Positions 26,165-34,066 of a stretch of DNA of 64,000 nt are shown here, one piece after another; position 1 is the stretch's first letter, and each line of letters starts with the position of its first letter. Position numbers and translations under genes: made by a program. Origin of the DNA: Nostoc sphaeroides (GTDB taxonomy: Bacteria; Cyanobacteriota; Cyanobacteriia; Cyanobacteriales; Nostocaceae); the NCBI RefSeq assembly GCF_003443655.1, contig NZ_CP031941.1, forward strand, positions 2,912,501 through 2,976,500, read 5' to 3'. The notes beneath the pieces are model-generated. The model made no database searches and was not told where the DNA came from. It saw nothing but the letters and a program-made list of their open reading frames with translations.

Positions 26165-27712
26165 ATGTCCAGAGCTACTGTAATTGGATTGGGAAAGTCC
26201 GGTGTTGCTGCGGCGAGATTGTTGAAACGGGAAGGTTGGGAGGTAGAGCTAAGTGATAGCAACACCTCCGAAACCCTCCGACTACAACAACAAGAACTCG
26301 CCGCCGAGCAAATAACCGTGAAACTAGGCCAATCCCTAGAATTGAATGGTGCTAATTTACCCGAATTAATAGTCGTTAGTCCTGGCGTGCCTTGGGATAT
26401 TCCCGTATTAATTAAGGCACGCCAATTAGGTATTGAAACCATTGGGGAAATGGAACTCGCTTGGCGAAATTTGCAATCTCTACCTTGGGTAGGAATTACA
26501 GGCACTAACGGCAAAACTACTACCACAGCTTTAATTGCTGCCATTTTTCAAGCAGCAGGCTTAAATGCCCCCGCCTGCGGTAACATTGGCTACGCTGCAA
26601 GTGAAGTTGCCCTATCTTGGAAGGGGAGAGGAGCAGGGGGAGCAGGGAGCAGGGAGCAGGGAGCAGGGGGAGCAGGGGAAGCATTTGATAATTCCTCACT
26701 GCTAACTCCTAACTCCTCACTTTTAACTCCTAACTCCTCACTTCTAACTCCTAACTCCTCACTCGATTGGGTGATTGCGGAAATTAGCAGTTATCAAATA
26801 GAATCTTCGAGTTCTCTTGCACCACGTATCGGTGTTTGGACGACTTTTACACCAGATCATCTTAGTCGCCATAAGACTTTAGAGAACTATTACAACATCA
26901 AAGCCAAGCTGTTGCGTCAGTCTGAGTTGCAAGTGTTCAATGGCGATGATGCCTACTTGAGGCAACAAGGTTTAAGTGCTTGGCCTGATGCTTATTGGAC
27001 AAGTGTCAAAGGAAAAGATTTCCTGATTAGCGAAAAAGGCTTTTACATTGAGGACGACTGGGTTGTAGAAAAATTGACTGCAACTTCTGCACCAGAACCG
27101 ATTGTGAAAGTATCGACTTTGCGGATGGTGGGAGAGCATAACCAGCAAAATCTCTTAATGGCAGTAGCAACGGCACGATTAGCGGGAATTAATCGTGATG
27201 CGATCGCACATGCTATTGTTGAATTCCCCGGTGTTGCTCATCGTTTGGAGCATATCTGCACTTGGGAAGGTATTGATTTCATTAACGACAGCAAAGCTAC
27301 TAACTACGATGCTGCCGAAGTTGGTTTAGCATCCGTTAACAGTCCAGCGATTTTAATTGCTGGTGGAGAAGCTAAAGCAGGTGATGATACTGGCTGGCTT
27401 GCACAAATTCAAACCAAAGCTGCTGCTGTGTTATTGATTGGCTCTGCTGCACCCACATTTGCCCAACGTCTCCAAGAGGTGGGGTATCATTCTTACGAAA
27501 TTGTGGAAACGATGGAAAGGGCAGTTCCGAGAGCGGCGGAATTAGCTAAAGAATATCAAGCGCGTGTAGTGTTGCTATCTCCGGCTTGCGCGAGTTTCGA
27601 TCAGTACCCGAATTTTGAGGTGCGGGGCGATCGCTTCCGTCAATTGTGCCTTGCTTGGGCGGAAACAGAGAAGCTTCAATACAACTCGATTCTTTCATCT
27701 CCTCTGCCTTAG
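26165..27712 (+). CDS. murD: UDP-N-acetylmuramoylalanine--D-glutamate ligase MurD with repeat-derived insert
   Basis: 515 aa against the usual 450-460. N-terminal domain [22 protein letters not shown]-binding P-loop [15 protein letters not shown]; central motifs EISSYQIE and [10 protein letters not shown]-terminal [12 protein letters not shown] and [20 protein letters not shown], so all catalytic motifs are present. It adds D-Glu to UDP-MurNAc-L-Ala in peptidoglycan synthesis in the cytoplasm. Residues 153-200 (26621-26764) are an in-frame insertion of STRR-type DNA giving [20 protein letters not shown] and a four-fold SSLLTPN repeat, placed just before [11 protein letters not shown]. The gene is essential, so the insert must be tolerated, probably as a surface loop. 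Confidence 0.95.
   Translation: MSRATVIGLGKSGVAAARLLKREGWEVELSDSNTSETLRLQQQELAAEQITVKLGQSLELNGANLPELIVVSPGVPWDIPVLIKARQLGIETIGEMELAWRNLQSLPWVGITGTNGKTTTTALIAAIFQAAGLNAPACGNIGYAASEVALSWKGRGAGGAGSREQGAGGAGEAFDNSSLLTPNSSLLTPNSSLLTPNSSLDWVIAEISSYQIESSSSLAPRIGVWTTFTPDHLSRHKTLENYYNIKAKLLRQSELQVFNGDDAYLRQQGLSAWPDAYWTSVKGKDFLISEKGFYIEDDWVVEKLTATSAPEPIVKVSTLRMVGEHNQQNLLMAVATARLAGINRDAIAHAIVEFPGVAHRLEHICTWEGIDFINDSKATNYDAAEVGLASVNSPAILIAGGEAKAGDDTGWLAQIQTKAAAVLLIGSAAPTFAQRLQEVGYHSYEIVETMERAVPRAAELAKEYQARVVLLSPACASFDQYPNFEVRGDRFRQLCLAWAETEKLQYNSILSSPLP
26621..26764. repeat. STRR insertion inside murD
   Basis: GGGAGCA-type units followed by CTCCTAACTCCTCACTTCTA-type units; 144 bp, a multiple of three, so the reading frame is kept. 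The same motifs are intergenic elsewhere (3530-3560, 17330-17380). Confidence 0.85.
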
Positions 27713-27741
27713 CTGTATAGCGGTTATCGTTTACGTGAGGT

Positions 27742-28205
27742 ACACCTGTAGGGGCACGGCAGTGCCCATTGGTGTCAACTTAACGTAAAAGCCATGTCCC
27801 GCAAGGAACTGAAGTTCCAAGAATAATAGCGAAAGTCTTCTATTGATGACTAAATAATACGAAAAATCTTTAGTCTACTTCAGTAGACTTTAGCTATTAG
27901 CCTTGGAATTTATTCCCAGGCGGGCGTGGAAGCCAACAGATAAGCTATTTTTAGCTTAAGTTGACACCTATAGGCAATACGGTTGGGTTAAGGATTTTTG
28001 GTACTGATTTTAGACCTGTAGAGACGCGAAATTTCGCGTCTCTACCAAGGTTTTTGGGCTAAATAATACGAAAAATCTTTAGTCTACTTCAGTAGACTTT
28101 AGCTATGAGCCTTGGAATTTATTCCCAGGCGGGCGTGGAAGCCAACAGATAAGCTATTTTTAGCTTAAGTTGACACCTATAGGCAGTGCCGTGCCCCTAC
28201 ACCTG
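27742..28205. repeat. Composite repeat with ~40-bp inverted ends and a 127-bp direct duplication
   Basis: The ends TGTAGGGGCACGGCAGTGCC..GGTGTCAACTTAA (from 27747) and their inverted counterpart (28165-28205) frame the region. Inside, 27850-27976 and 28059-28185 are direct repeats of 127 bp with one mismatch; each carries GTCTACTTCAGTAGAC. Between them lies a perfect 28-bp palindrome at 28018-28045. No gene from 27713 to 28354. Confidence 0.75.
28018..28045. repeat. Perfect 28-bp palindrome, GTAGAGACGCG family
   Basis: GTAGAGACGCGAAA and its exact complement meet at the centre. The same family occurs at 13869-13896, 44517-44540 (in a gene) and 60490-60523. Confidence 0.85.
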
Positions 28206-28354
28206 GTGATGTAATGTTGTACTGCATCTGAATGGGAATCGCTATAGCTACACAGTGAATGAACTATGTAAAATTATTAACAATTTTGGTATTTGGTAGC
28301 AAATAACTGTAATGTATACAGCTATTAATAATACTGTGTACCCAAGAGAGATTT

Positions 28355-28771
28355 ATGAAATTAACAATAGTCGCAGCTTGGCAATATGCAAAGAAAAATT
28401 TTGTTTTCCCAAAAAATATAATATTCTTTGGGTTAGCACTTTTACTGATTTTAGGTTTTAGTACGGCTGTAAACTTCACACCATTGGCTCAACCTGCCAT
28501 AGCTCAACTGGGTCCACTCTCAACCACTATTCCACGTTATGTCGTAACTGCTGAATTTGGTAGAGATAGAGGAGGTAGCGATTACACAACTTTTGTGACG
28601 ACTTCACCATCCGCTTCAGTTTGCCAGGAGGCTTGTATTAATGATAGCAAATGTGCCGCTTACACCTATGTTCGACCAGGATTACAAGGTGCTAATGCTG
28701 TTTGTGCTTTAAAATCTCCAGCACCAGCATCAACACCAAATAGCTGCTGTGTATCCGGTGTGAAATTGTAA
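28355..28771 (+). CDS. Exported PAN/Apple-domain protein
   Basis: 138 aa. The ATG at 28355 follows AGAGAG about 5 bases upstream. A long N-terminal signal or anchor (IIFFGLALLLILGFSTAV, about 23-40; possible cleavage after AIAQ near 52) precedes a small PAN-type module with six cysteines: VCQEACINDSKCAAYTYVRP, VCALKSPAP and CCVSGVKL. PAN modules bind proteins or carbohydrates outside the membrane. The single-domain secreted form is common in cyanobacteria and its ligand is unknown. It stands alone, between a composite repeat and a minisatellite. Confidence 0.78.
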   Translation: MKLTIVAAWQYAKKNFVFPKNIIFFGLALLLILGFSTAVNFTPLAQPAIAQLGPLSTTIPRYVVTAEFGRDRGGSDYTTFVTTSPSASVCQEACINDSKCAAYTYVRPGLQGANAVCALKSPAPASTPNSCCVSGVKL

Positions 28772-28854
28772 GCCAAAAGTGCGGTGCGAACTTTTGTCAG
28801 AGTCTATTATAAGGATTGTTTAACGCTAATTTAGTGATTTTCTATAATTATATA

Positions 28855-29390
28855 ATGCGATCGCTCAACAAGCAAATGCGATCGCTCAACAAGCAAATGC
28901 GATCGCTCAACAAGCAAATGCGATCGCTCAACAAGCAAATGCGATCGCTCAACAAGTAAATGTGATCGCTCAACAAGCAAATGCGATCGCTCAACAAGCA
29001 AATGCGATCGCTTAACAAGCAAATGCGATCGCTCAACAAGTAAATGCGATCGCTCAACAAGCAAATGCGATCGCTTAACAAGCAAATGCGATCGCTCAAC
29101 AAGTAAATGCGATCGCTCAACAAGCAAATGCGATCGCTCAACAAGCAAATGTGATCGCTCAACAAGCAAATGCGATCGCTCAACAAGCAAATGCTGTCGC
29201 TCAACAAGCAAATGCGATCGCTCAACAAGCAAATGTGATCGCTCAACAAGCAAATGTGATCGCTCAACAAGCAAATGCTGTCGCTCAACAAGCAAATGCG
29301 ATCGCTTAACAAGCAAATGCGATCGCTCAACAAGCAAATGCTGTCGCTTAACAAGCAAATGCGATCGCTCAACAAGCAAATGCGATCGCA
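28855..29390. repeat. HIP1 minisatellite: 21-bp unit, 26 HIP1-type octamers
   Basis: The unit is GCGATCGCTCAACAAGCAAAT. The first octamer starts at 28857 and the last at 29382, 525 bp or exactly 25 periods apart, with no length change in any unit. Variants are few: CTCAAC to CTTAAC, GCAAAT to GTAAAT, GCGATC to GTGATC or GCTGTC. The minus strand is open in two frames (repeated LLVERSH or CLLSDRI), but the plus frame AIAQQAN is stopped by CTTAAC variants. I treat it as non-coding. Confidence 0.95.
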
Positions 29391-29449
29391 TAACCTGACT
29401 TTTGACGGGATGTGGAAAAGGGGATAGACTTTTGCAAGAGGTCTTATAA

Positions 29450-29674
29450 TTATATTTTGATGTAGTTTGCAACTTCAACCTCATGAGCAATGCTTGTAGG
29501 TTTAGGGATAGGTAAACCATCTTCTAGCATTCCTTCTAGATGAAATTCAATCGCTGCTGCAATCATCTGCTTGACTTCTTCTAAAGTTTCACCCACAGCT
29601 ACACAACCGGGTAAATCAGGGACATAAGCGCCGTAACTAGTTTCTCCCTTTTCAATCACAACTGTATAACGCAT
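29450..29674 (-). CDS. hicB: HicB-family antitoxin, orphan
   Basis: 74 aa. A HicB RNase-H-like fold: RYTVVIEKGETSYGAYVPDL, PGCVAVGETLEEVKQMIAAA and IEFHLEGMLEDGLPIPKP. In type II HicAB modules this protein binds and blocks the mRNA-interferase HicA. The start overlaps the stop of an upstream hicA scrap (TAATG), the typical coupled arrangement. Since hicA is reduced to 24 codons, the antitoxin is an orphan; it may be a relic or may regulate another HicA. No DNA-binding C-terminal domain is visible. Confidence 0.85.
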   Translation of the reverse strand: MRYTVVIEKGETSYGAYVPDLPGCVAVGETLEEVKQMIAAAIEFHLEGMLEDGLPIPKPTSIAHEVEVANYIKI

Positions 29675-29748
29675 TACTCTTCCTCCAATTGAGCTTGTCT
29701 CCAGATATTTTTAAGAGTACCAATTGACACATCCACATTTGGCTTACC
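29674..29748 (-). pseudogene. hicA: hicA toxin remnant (last 24 codons)
   Basis: Reading into the hicB start, the codons give GKPNVDVSIGTLKNIWRQAQ and LEEE before TAA. This is the C-terminal end of a HicA toxin (the KGTLRSILRQAGL-type helix). Upstream the frame hits TAG within a few codons and the catalytic histidine region is gone. Confidence 0.7.
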
Positions 29749-29881
29749 AGACTACTAGCGTTGGGGAGTAAGTGATGGGGAGCGATCGCTTCATGAATCG
29801 AGTGGCTCAAAATGAAATGCTAAAGTTAATAATCAAGCTTTTGCAGAGCTACATTCCCTCTCTCCCAGATAAAATTTATAT

Positions 29882-31645
29882 ATGAACGCTACACAAGAAA
29901 AACTAAAAGTTCAGCTAGGAGCCGCAATAGTTGCGGCTTTTGGCGCTGATTTGGCTGGAGTAGATCCAATTTTGGTTTCTGCTAGCAATCCTAAATTTGG
30001 TGATTATCAGGCGAATGTGGCTTTATCCCTGAGTAAAAAGTTAGGCAAGCAACCAAGAGCGATCGCAGGTGCGATCGTTGATAAACTAGATGTATCCGAA
30101 ATCTGCGAACCGCCAGAAATCGCTGGGCCAGGATTTATCAATCTGAAACTGAAAACGGCATACCTAGAAGCACAACTGAATGCGATTCAAGCTGATCCCA
30201 GGTTGGGAGTTCCCGCCGCGAAAACGCCCAAGCGGGAAATTGTCGATTTTTCCAGTCCGAATATTGCCAAAGAAATGCATGTTGGACACTTGCGTTCTAC
30301 AATTATTGGTGATGCGATCGCTCGAATTTTAGAATTTCAAGGACACGATGTTTTGCGGTTAAATCATGTGGGTGACTGGGGTACGCAGTTTGGCATGTTA
30401 ATCGCCTATCTGCGGGAAGTTTACCCAGACGCGCTTACTACCGCTAATGCTTTAGATATTGGTGATTTAGTCTCTTTTTACCGCAAAGCTAAACTGCGGT
30501 TTGATACAGATGCAGCTTTTCAAGAAACAGCACGGCAAGAAGTCGTAAGATTACAAGCAGGTGCAGAAGATACACTTCATGCTTGGAAACTGCTGTGCGA
30601 ACAATCACGGCGAGAGTTTCAAATAATTTATGAGTTGCTGGATATCAAGTTAACTGAACGGGGCGAATCTTTTTACAACCCCTTGTTACCAAAAGTTGTG
30701 GAAGATTTAGATAAATCGGGGTTACTGGTAGAAAATCAAGGCGCAAAATGCGTTTTCTTGGAAGGATTTACAAATAGAGAAGGTGAACCTTTGCCCTTAA
30801 TTGTGCAGAAATCAGATGGCGGTTATAACTACGCCACAACTGATTTAGCATCACTTCGCTACCGGATTCAGCAGGATCAAGCAAAGCGGATAATTTATGT
30901 AACAGATTCTGGACAAGGAAACCACTTTGCCCAATTTTTCCAGGTAGCAGGCAAAGCTGGATGGATTCCCGATGATGTGGAATTAGTGCATGTGCCCTTT
31001 GGGTTGGTGTTAGGAGAAGATGGGAAGAAATTGAAAACTCGTTCTGGGGATACTGTGCGGTTACGGGATTTATTGGATGAAGCTGTTTCTCGTGCCCATG
31101 CTGACCTAAAAACTAGATTACAAGAAGAAGAACGCCAAGAAACTGAAGACTTTATTAATGAAGTTGCTAGGGTAGTTGGGATCAGTGCAGTTAAATATGC
31201 AGACTTAAGCCAAAACCGCACTAGTAACTACATTTTCAGCTACGACAAAATGCTGGATTTCAAAGGGAATACTGCGCCTTATATGTTATATGCTTATGCG
31301 CGGATTCAGGGAATTAGCCGTAAGGGTGATATTAACTTTAAGGAGTTGGGAAATAATGCTGTTTTGTTGGAGCATGAAACAGAATTAGCGCTGGCAAAAT
31401 ATTTACTTCAATTGGATGAAGTTATTAATAGTGTAGAGCAAGATTTGCTGCCCAATCGTTTATGTGAGTATTTGTATGAACTGAGTAAGAAGTTTAATCA
31501 GTTTTATGATCGCAATCAGGGAGTTCAGGTTTTGGAGGCACAGGAACCGCAACGGACATCACGCTTGATTCTGTGTGATTTGACTGCTAGAACTCTGAAG
31601 TTGGGATTGGAGTTGTTGGGAATTGAGGTATTGGAGAGGATGTAA
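29882..31645 (+). CDS. argS: Arginine--tRNA ligase
   Basis: 587 aa, a normal length. The N-terminal Add1 domain ([20 protein letters not shown]) precedes the class I core: [20 protein letters not shown] contains the HIGH equivalent, HVGH, near 132; [19 protein letters not shown] and [11 protein letters not shown] follow, and [15 protein letters not shown] is the KMSKS-like loop. The C-terminal DALR anticodon-binding domain ends [16 protein letters not shown]. It charges tRNA-Arg in the cytoplasm. Single gene; the leader at 29749-29881 is short and shows no T-box or riboswitch. Confidence 0.97.
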   Translation: MNATQEKLKVQLGAAIVAAFGADLAGVDPILVSASNPKFGDYQANVALSLSKKLGKQPRAIAGAIVDKLDVSEICEPPEIAGPGFINLKLKTAYLEAQLNAIQADPRLGVPAAKTPKREIVDFSSPNIAKEMHVGHLRSTIIGDAIARILEFQGHDVLRLNHVGDWGTQFGMLIAYLREVYPDALTTANALDIGDLVSFYRKAKLRFDTDAAFQETARQEVVRLQAGAEDTLHAWKLLCEQSRREFQIIYELLDIKLTERGESFYNPLLPKVVEDLDKSGLLVENQGAKCVFLEGFTNREGEPLPLIVQKSDGGYNYATTDLASLRYRIQQDQAKRIIYVTDSGQGNHFAQFFQVAGKAGWIPDDVELVHVPFGLVLGEDGKKLKTRSGDTVRLRDLLDEAVSRAHADLKTRLQEEERQETEDFINEVARVVGISAVKYADLSQNRTSNYIFSYDKMLDFKGNTAPYMLYAYARIQGISRKGDINFKELGNNAVLLEHETELALAKYLLQLDEVINSVEQDLLPNRLCEYLYELSKKFNQFYDRNQGVQVLEAQEPQRTSRLILCDLTARTLKLGLELLGIEVLERM

Positions 31646-31710
31646 TACTAATTCGTAATTCGTAATTCGTAATTCGTAATTTAAATTAGTTGAGTTGGAG
31701 GCGAGCGCAA

Positions 31711-32274
31711 ATGGTACGGACACCATCAAAAAGCATAACTTTGGCAGAGTTTCTCATGTTACCAGAAACAAAGCCCGCTAGTGAATACATCGATGGTCAA
31801 ATTATTCAAAAACCAATGGCACAGGGTGAACATAGCACTATTCAAGGCGAACTGATTATTACTGTTAATGCTGTCTTGAAACCCCAAAAAGTTGCACGAG
31901 CATATCCAGAACTGCGGTGTACTTTTGGTGGCAGATCAATTATCCCGGATGTAGCGGTATTTACTTGGGAGAGAATACCTCGCAAAGAAAATGGCAGGGT
32001 AGCAAATTTATTTTCAGCAGCTCCCGATTGGACTATTGAGATTTTATTACCTGACCAAAGACAAACGAAAGTTACAAAAAATATTCTCCATTGTCTGAAT
32101 TATGAAACACAAATGGGTTGGCTGATCGATCCAGAAGAACAAACGGTATTTGTATACATCCGCAATCAACAGCCAGTCATGTTGGATGAATTAGAAGGTT
32201 TACTGCCTGTGCCAGATTTTGCAAGTGAGTTGAGGCTGACAGTAGGAGATTTATTTGGTTGGCTGTTGGAGTAA
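31711..32274 (+). CDS. Uma2-family endonuclease-fold protein (DUF820)
   Basis: 187 aa from the ATG at 31711, which has a GGAGGCGAG ribosome binding site 8 bases upstream; a TTG at 31690 is rejected. Uma2 pattern: SITLAEFLMLPETKPASEYI, then DGQIIQKPMAQGEHSTIQG, then SIIPDVAVFTWERI and APDWTIEILLPDQ, which supply the PD-(D/E)xK acidic residues, and GWLIDPEEQTVFVY. The family is greatly expanded in cyanobacteria, is predicted to have a restriction-type nuclease fold, and has no settled role. The downstream CbiG-like gene is 37 bp away on the same strand. Confidence 0.85.
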   Translation: MVRTPSKSITLAEFLMLPETKPASEYIDGQIIQKPMAQGEHSTIQGELIITVNAVLKPQKVARAYPELRCTFGGRSIIPDVAVFTWERIPRKENGRVANLFSAAPDWTIEILLPDQRQTKVTKNILHCLNYETQMGWLIDPEEQTVFVYIRNQQPVMLDELEGLLPVPDFASELRLTVGDLFGWLLE

Positions 32275-32311
32275 ATCAAATCCTGAAGAATTGAATAAGG
32301 AAATACACCAA

Positions 32312-32773
32312 GTGCAACAGGTTTTATGGGTAGGAATCGGTTGTAAACGGGGAACCTCATGGCAGTTGATTGATGGGGCAATTGAGCAAGTCTTTCGAGA
32401 AAATCAACTTTTTCAAAGTGCGATCGCAGGTCTTGCTACCATTGACACTAAAGCCTCAGAAGTTGGTTTAGTTGAACTTTGCAACCTACGCAATTTCCCC
32501 CTAAAAACCTTTTCTGCCCAAATCCTTCGTTGTGTCTGTGTCCCCAACCCTGCCACAATTATCGACCATAAAGTAGGTACACCTAGCGTAGCAGAGGCAG
32601 CTGCTATTCTTGCAGCCACTCAAATCCCGTTGTTGACTGCTTCCCCTTTTACGAATACAGAAGCATTGGGAGTGAGATTCCTAATTCCTAAACAAATTTT
32701 CCAGCTAAAAGGGCAACCAGGAGCGGTAACGCTAGCTGTTGCCCAAGCCTCAAATAAGCTGATGCGCGTCTAA
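32312..32773 (+). CDS. CbiG C-terminal domain protein (cobalamin biosynthesis)
   Basis: 153 aa. CbiG_C features: VGIGCKRGTSWQLIDGAIEQ, ATIDTKASEVGLVELCNL, and SVAEAAAILAATQIPLL. In CbiG this half belongs to cobalt-precorrin-5A hydrolase; in cyanobacteria it also occurs as a free-standing protein or fused to other Cob enzymes. I chose the GTG at 32312, which has AAGGAA about 9 bases upstream; a TTG at 32255 would overlap the Uma2 gene. The last six codons (NKLMRV, stop) lie in the left end of a repeat element that starts at 32755, so the original C-terminus was replaced. Confidence 0.78.
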   Translation: MQQVLWVGIGCKRGTSWQLIDGAIEQVFRENQLFQSAIAGLATIDTKASEVGLVELCNLRNFPLKTFSAQILRCVCVPNPATIIDHKVGTPSVAEAAAILAATQIPLLTASPFTNTEALGVRFLIPKQIFQLKGQPGAVTLAVAQASNKLMRV

Positions 32774-33174
32774 ACTATATAAACACTTTTGATGTGGTTA
32801 ACTGTTGACTGTTGACTGTTGACGGGTTTTCAGTCATCAGTCATCAGTCATCAGTCATCAGTCATCAGTCATCACTCATCACTCATCAGTCATCACTCAT
32901 CACTCATCACTCATCAGTCATCACTCATCAGTCATCACTCATCACTCATCAGTCATCACTCATCACTCATCAGTCATCACTCATCACTCATCACTCATCA
33001 GTCATCACTCATCACTCATCAGTCATCAGTCATCAGTCATCAGTCATCAGTCATCAGTCATCAGTCATCACTCATCACTCATCAGTCATCAGTCATCAGT
33101 CATCAGTCATCAGTCATCAGTCATCAGTCATCAGTCATCAGGTAAATGTACAATATTATTTGCGTAACAGCTTA
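32755..33174 (+). repeat. 420-bp heptamer-cored element (family D), copy 1
   Basis: Left end TAAGCTGATGCGCG and right end TGCGTAACAGCTTA are imperfect inverted repeats. Inside, GTTAACTGTTGACTG units lead to GGGTTTTC and then about 44 tandem 7-bp units, CAGTCAT or CACTCAT, from 32831 to 33141. A second copy with the same ends and order is at 62950-63411. Both directly follow a plus-strand gene; here the left end supplies the gene's stop codon. Confidence 0.8.
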
Positions 33175-33204
33175 TTATGAGTATTACAAAACTTAACTAA
33201 TTTT

Positions 33205-33558
33205 CTAGTCAACAACTCTCAAAAAATAGTTAATTATGCTAGAAACAATAGCTAGCACAATTGAACCTAACAAAGCAGGTAAAAACCCCCGAATCTCAAA
33301 ACCAGAACCAGGAGTTAAGGCACTTGCTAACCAAAGGGTTAAAGCGTTGATTACCAACGTAAATAAACCAAAAGTGAGCAAGGTAATTGGAAAAGTCAAA
33401 ATCTGTAAAATTGGTCTAACAAAAGCATTAACCAGACCAATAACAAGGGCAGCTATCAAGGCAGTCACAAAATTCTTGATAAAGAATCCCGGAACGATAT
33501 TGGCAGTCAGAAATAACGCCACCGCAGTACCGAGCCAAGTTAATAAAAAGTGTTTCAT
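33205..33558 (-). CDS. Phage-holin-family (DUF360) small membrane protein
   Basis: 117 aa, four predicted membrane helices: FLLTWLGTAVALFLTANIV, ALIAALVIGLVNAFV, FPITLLTFGLFTLVINAL and PALLGSIVLAIVSSIINYF. The pattern NIVPGFFIKNF..ALIAALVIGLVNAFVRPIL matches the Phage_holin_4_2 / DUF360 family, which is common in bacterial chromosomes and unlinked to phage. Role unknown; probably plasma-membrane. Single gene, start at 33558 after a purine-rich stretch. Confidence 0.85.
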   Translation of the reverse strand: MKHFLLTWLGTAVALFLTANIVPGFFIKNFVTALIAALVIGLVNAFVRPILQILTFPITLLTFGLFTLVINALTLWLASALTPGSGFEIRGFLPALLGSIVLAIVSSIINYFLRVVD

Positions 33559-34027
33559 AAGTTTTTTTAGAGGAATTAACAGTAAGTTTAATTAATTTCA
33601 CTATTTACAGCTGTGATCTGTAACACGATTAGGTGTCATTGTGCTTGACTTTTAAAGTTGCCATCATCTTTTTTAGGACAAAAGCAATGTAATTTTTTAG
33701 TGCAGGCATAAAAAGATATTTTTAATCAGCGTATCTTTATCGTATTGCAGGATGTACCGCAATGAATTCATAAAAAATGCTGTGAAGCGCGAAACCCTTA
33801 CAGAGGTTTCTCAAAGTTGAAAAACCTCTGTACTTTGGGGATTTTCAAGAAATGCAGCTTATGGTTACGGGCGCGTGAGGTGAGATGGTTTATCAAATCG
33901 CTGTAATACCCCTGCCTCAACGCTTCGTAGTTCGTGGATGTAAAGCGGTCAAAAACGAAACACCTTCTGACCAAAATTGAGCGTAAGCGAAATTAGGGAA
34001 GAAGGTAGTTGAGTTTTTGACAATCAT
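33559..34027. other. Intergenic; left flank of TnpB element 2
   Basis: No gene. Contains a hairpin with 10-bp arms ACAGAGGTTT / AAACCTCTGT (33800-33831). The left end of the TnpB element lies somewhere here, but I cannot place it. Confidence 0.5.
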
Positions 34028-34066
34028 GATCTACTATTTATGTAGCAAGAATAGACATAAATGATC
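34028..34066 (+). promoter_or_regulatory. Hairpin covering the tnpB2 start codon
   Basis: GATC (34028-34031), a 4-nt bulge and ATTTATGT (34036-34043) pair with ACATAAAT-GATC (34055-34066). The ATG at 34061 is inside the stem. The architecture is the same as at tnpB1, but the sequence is different. Confidence 0.65.

Noticed and set aside
28831..29520. Minus-strand frames of 229 and 175 codons over the HIP1 array
   Set aside because: They consist of one heptapeptide repeated because the DNA unit is 21 bp without a stop in that frame; no domain, no start context, and one frame overlaps hicB.
32831..33141. CRISPR array
   Set aside because: The repeats are directly adjacent 7-mers without unique spacers, and no cas genes are present.
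32812..33180. Plus-strand frames over the heptamer array (SSVISHQ repeats)
   Set aside because: Open only because the 7-bp unit has no stop in these frames; two overlapping frames are equally open.
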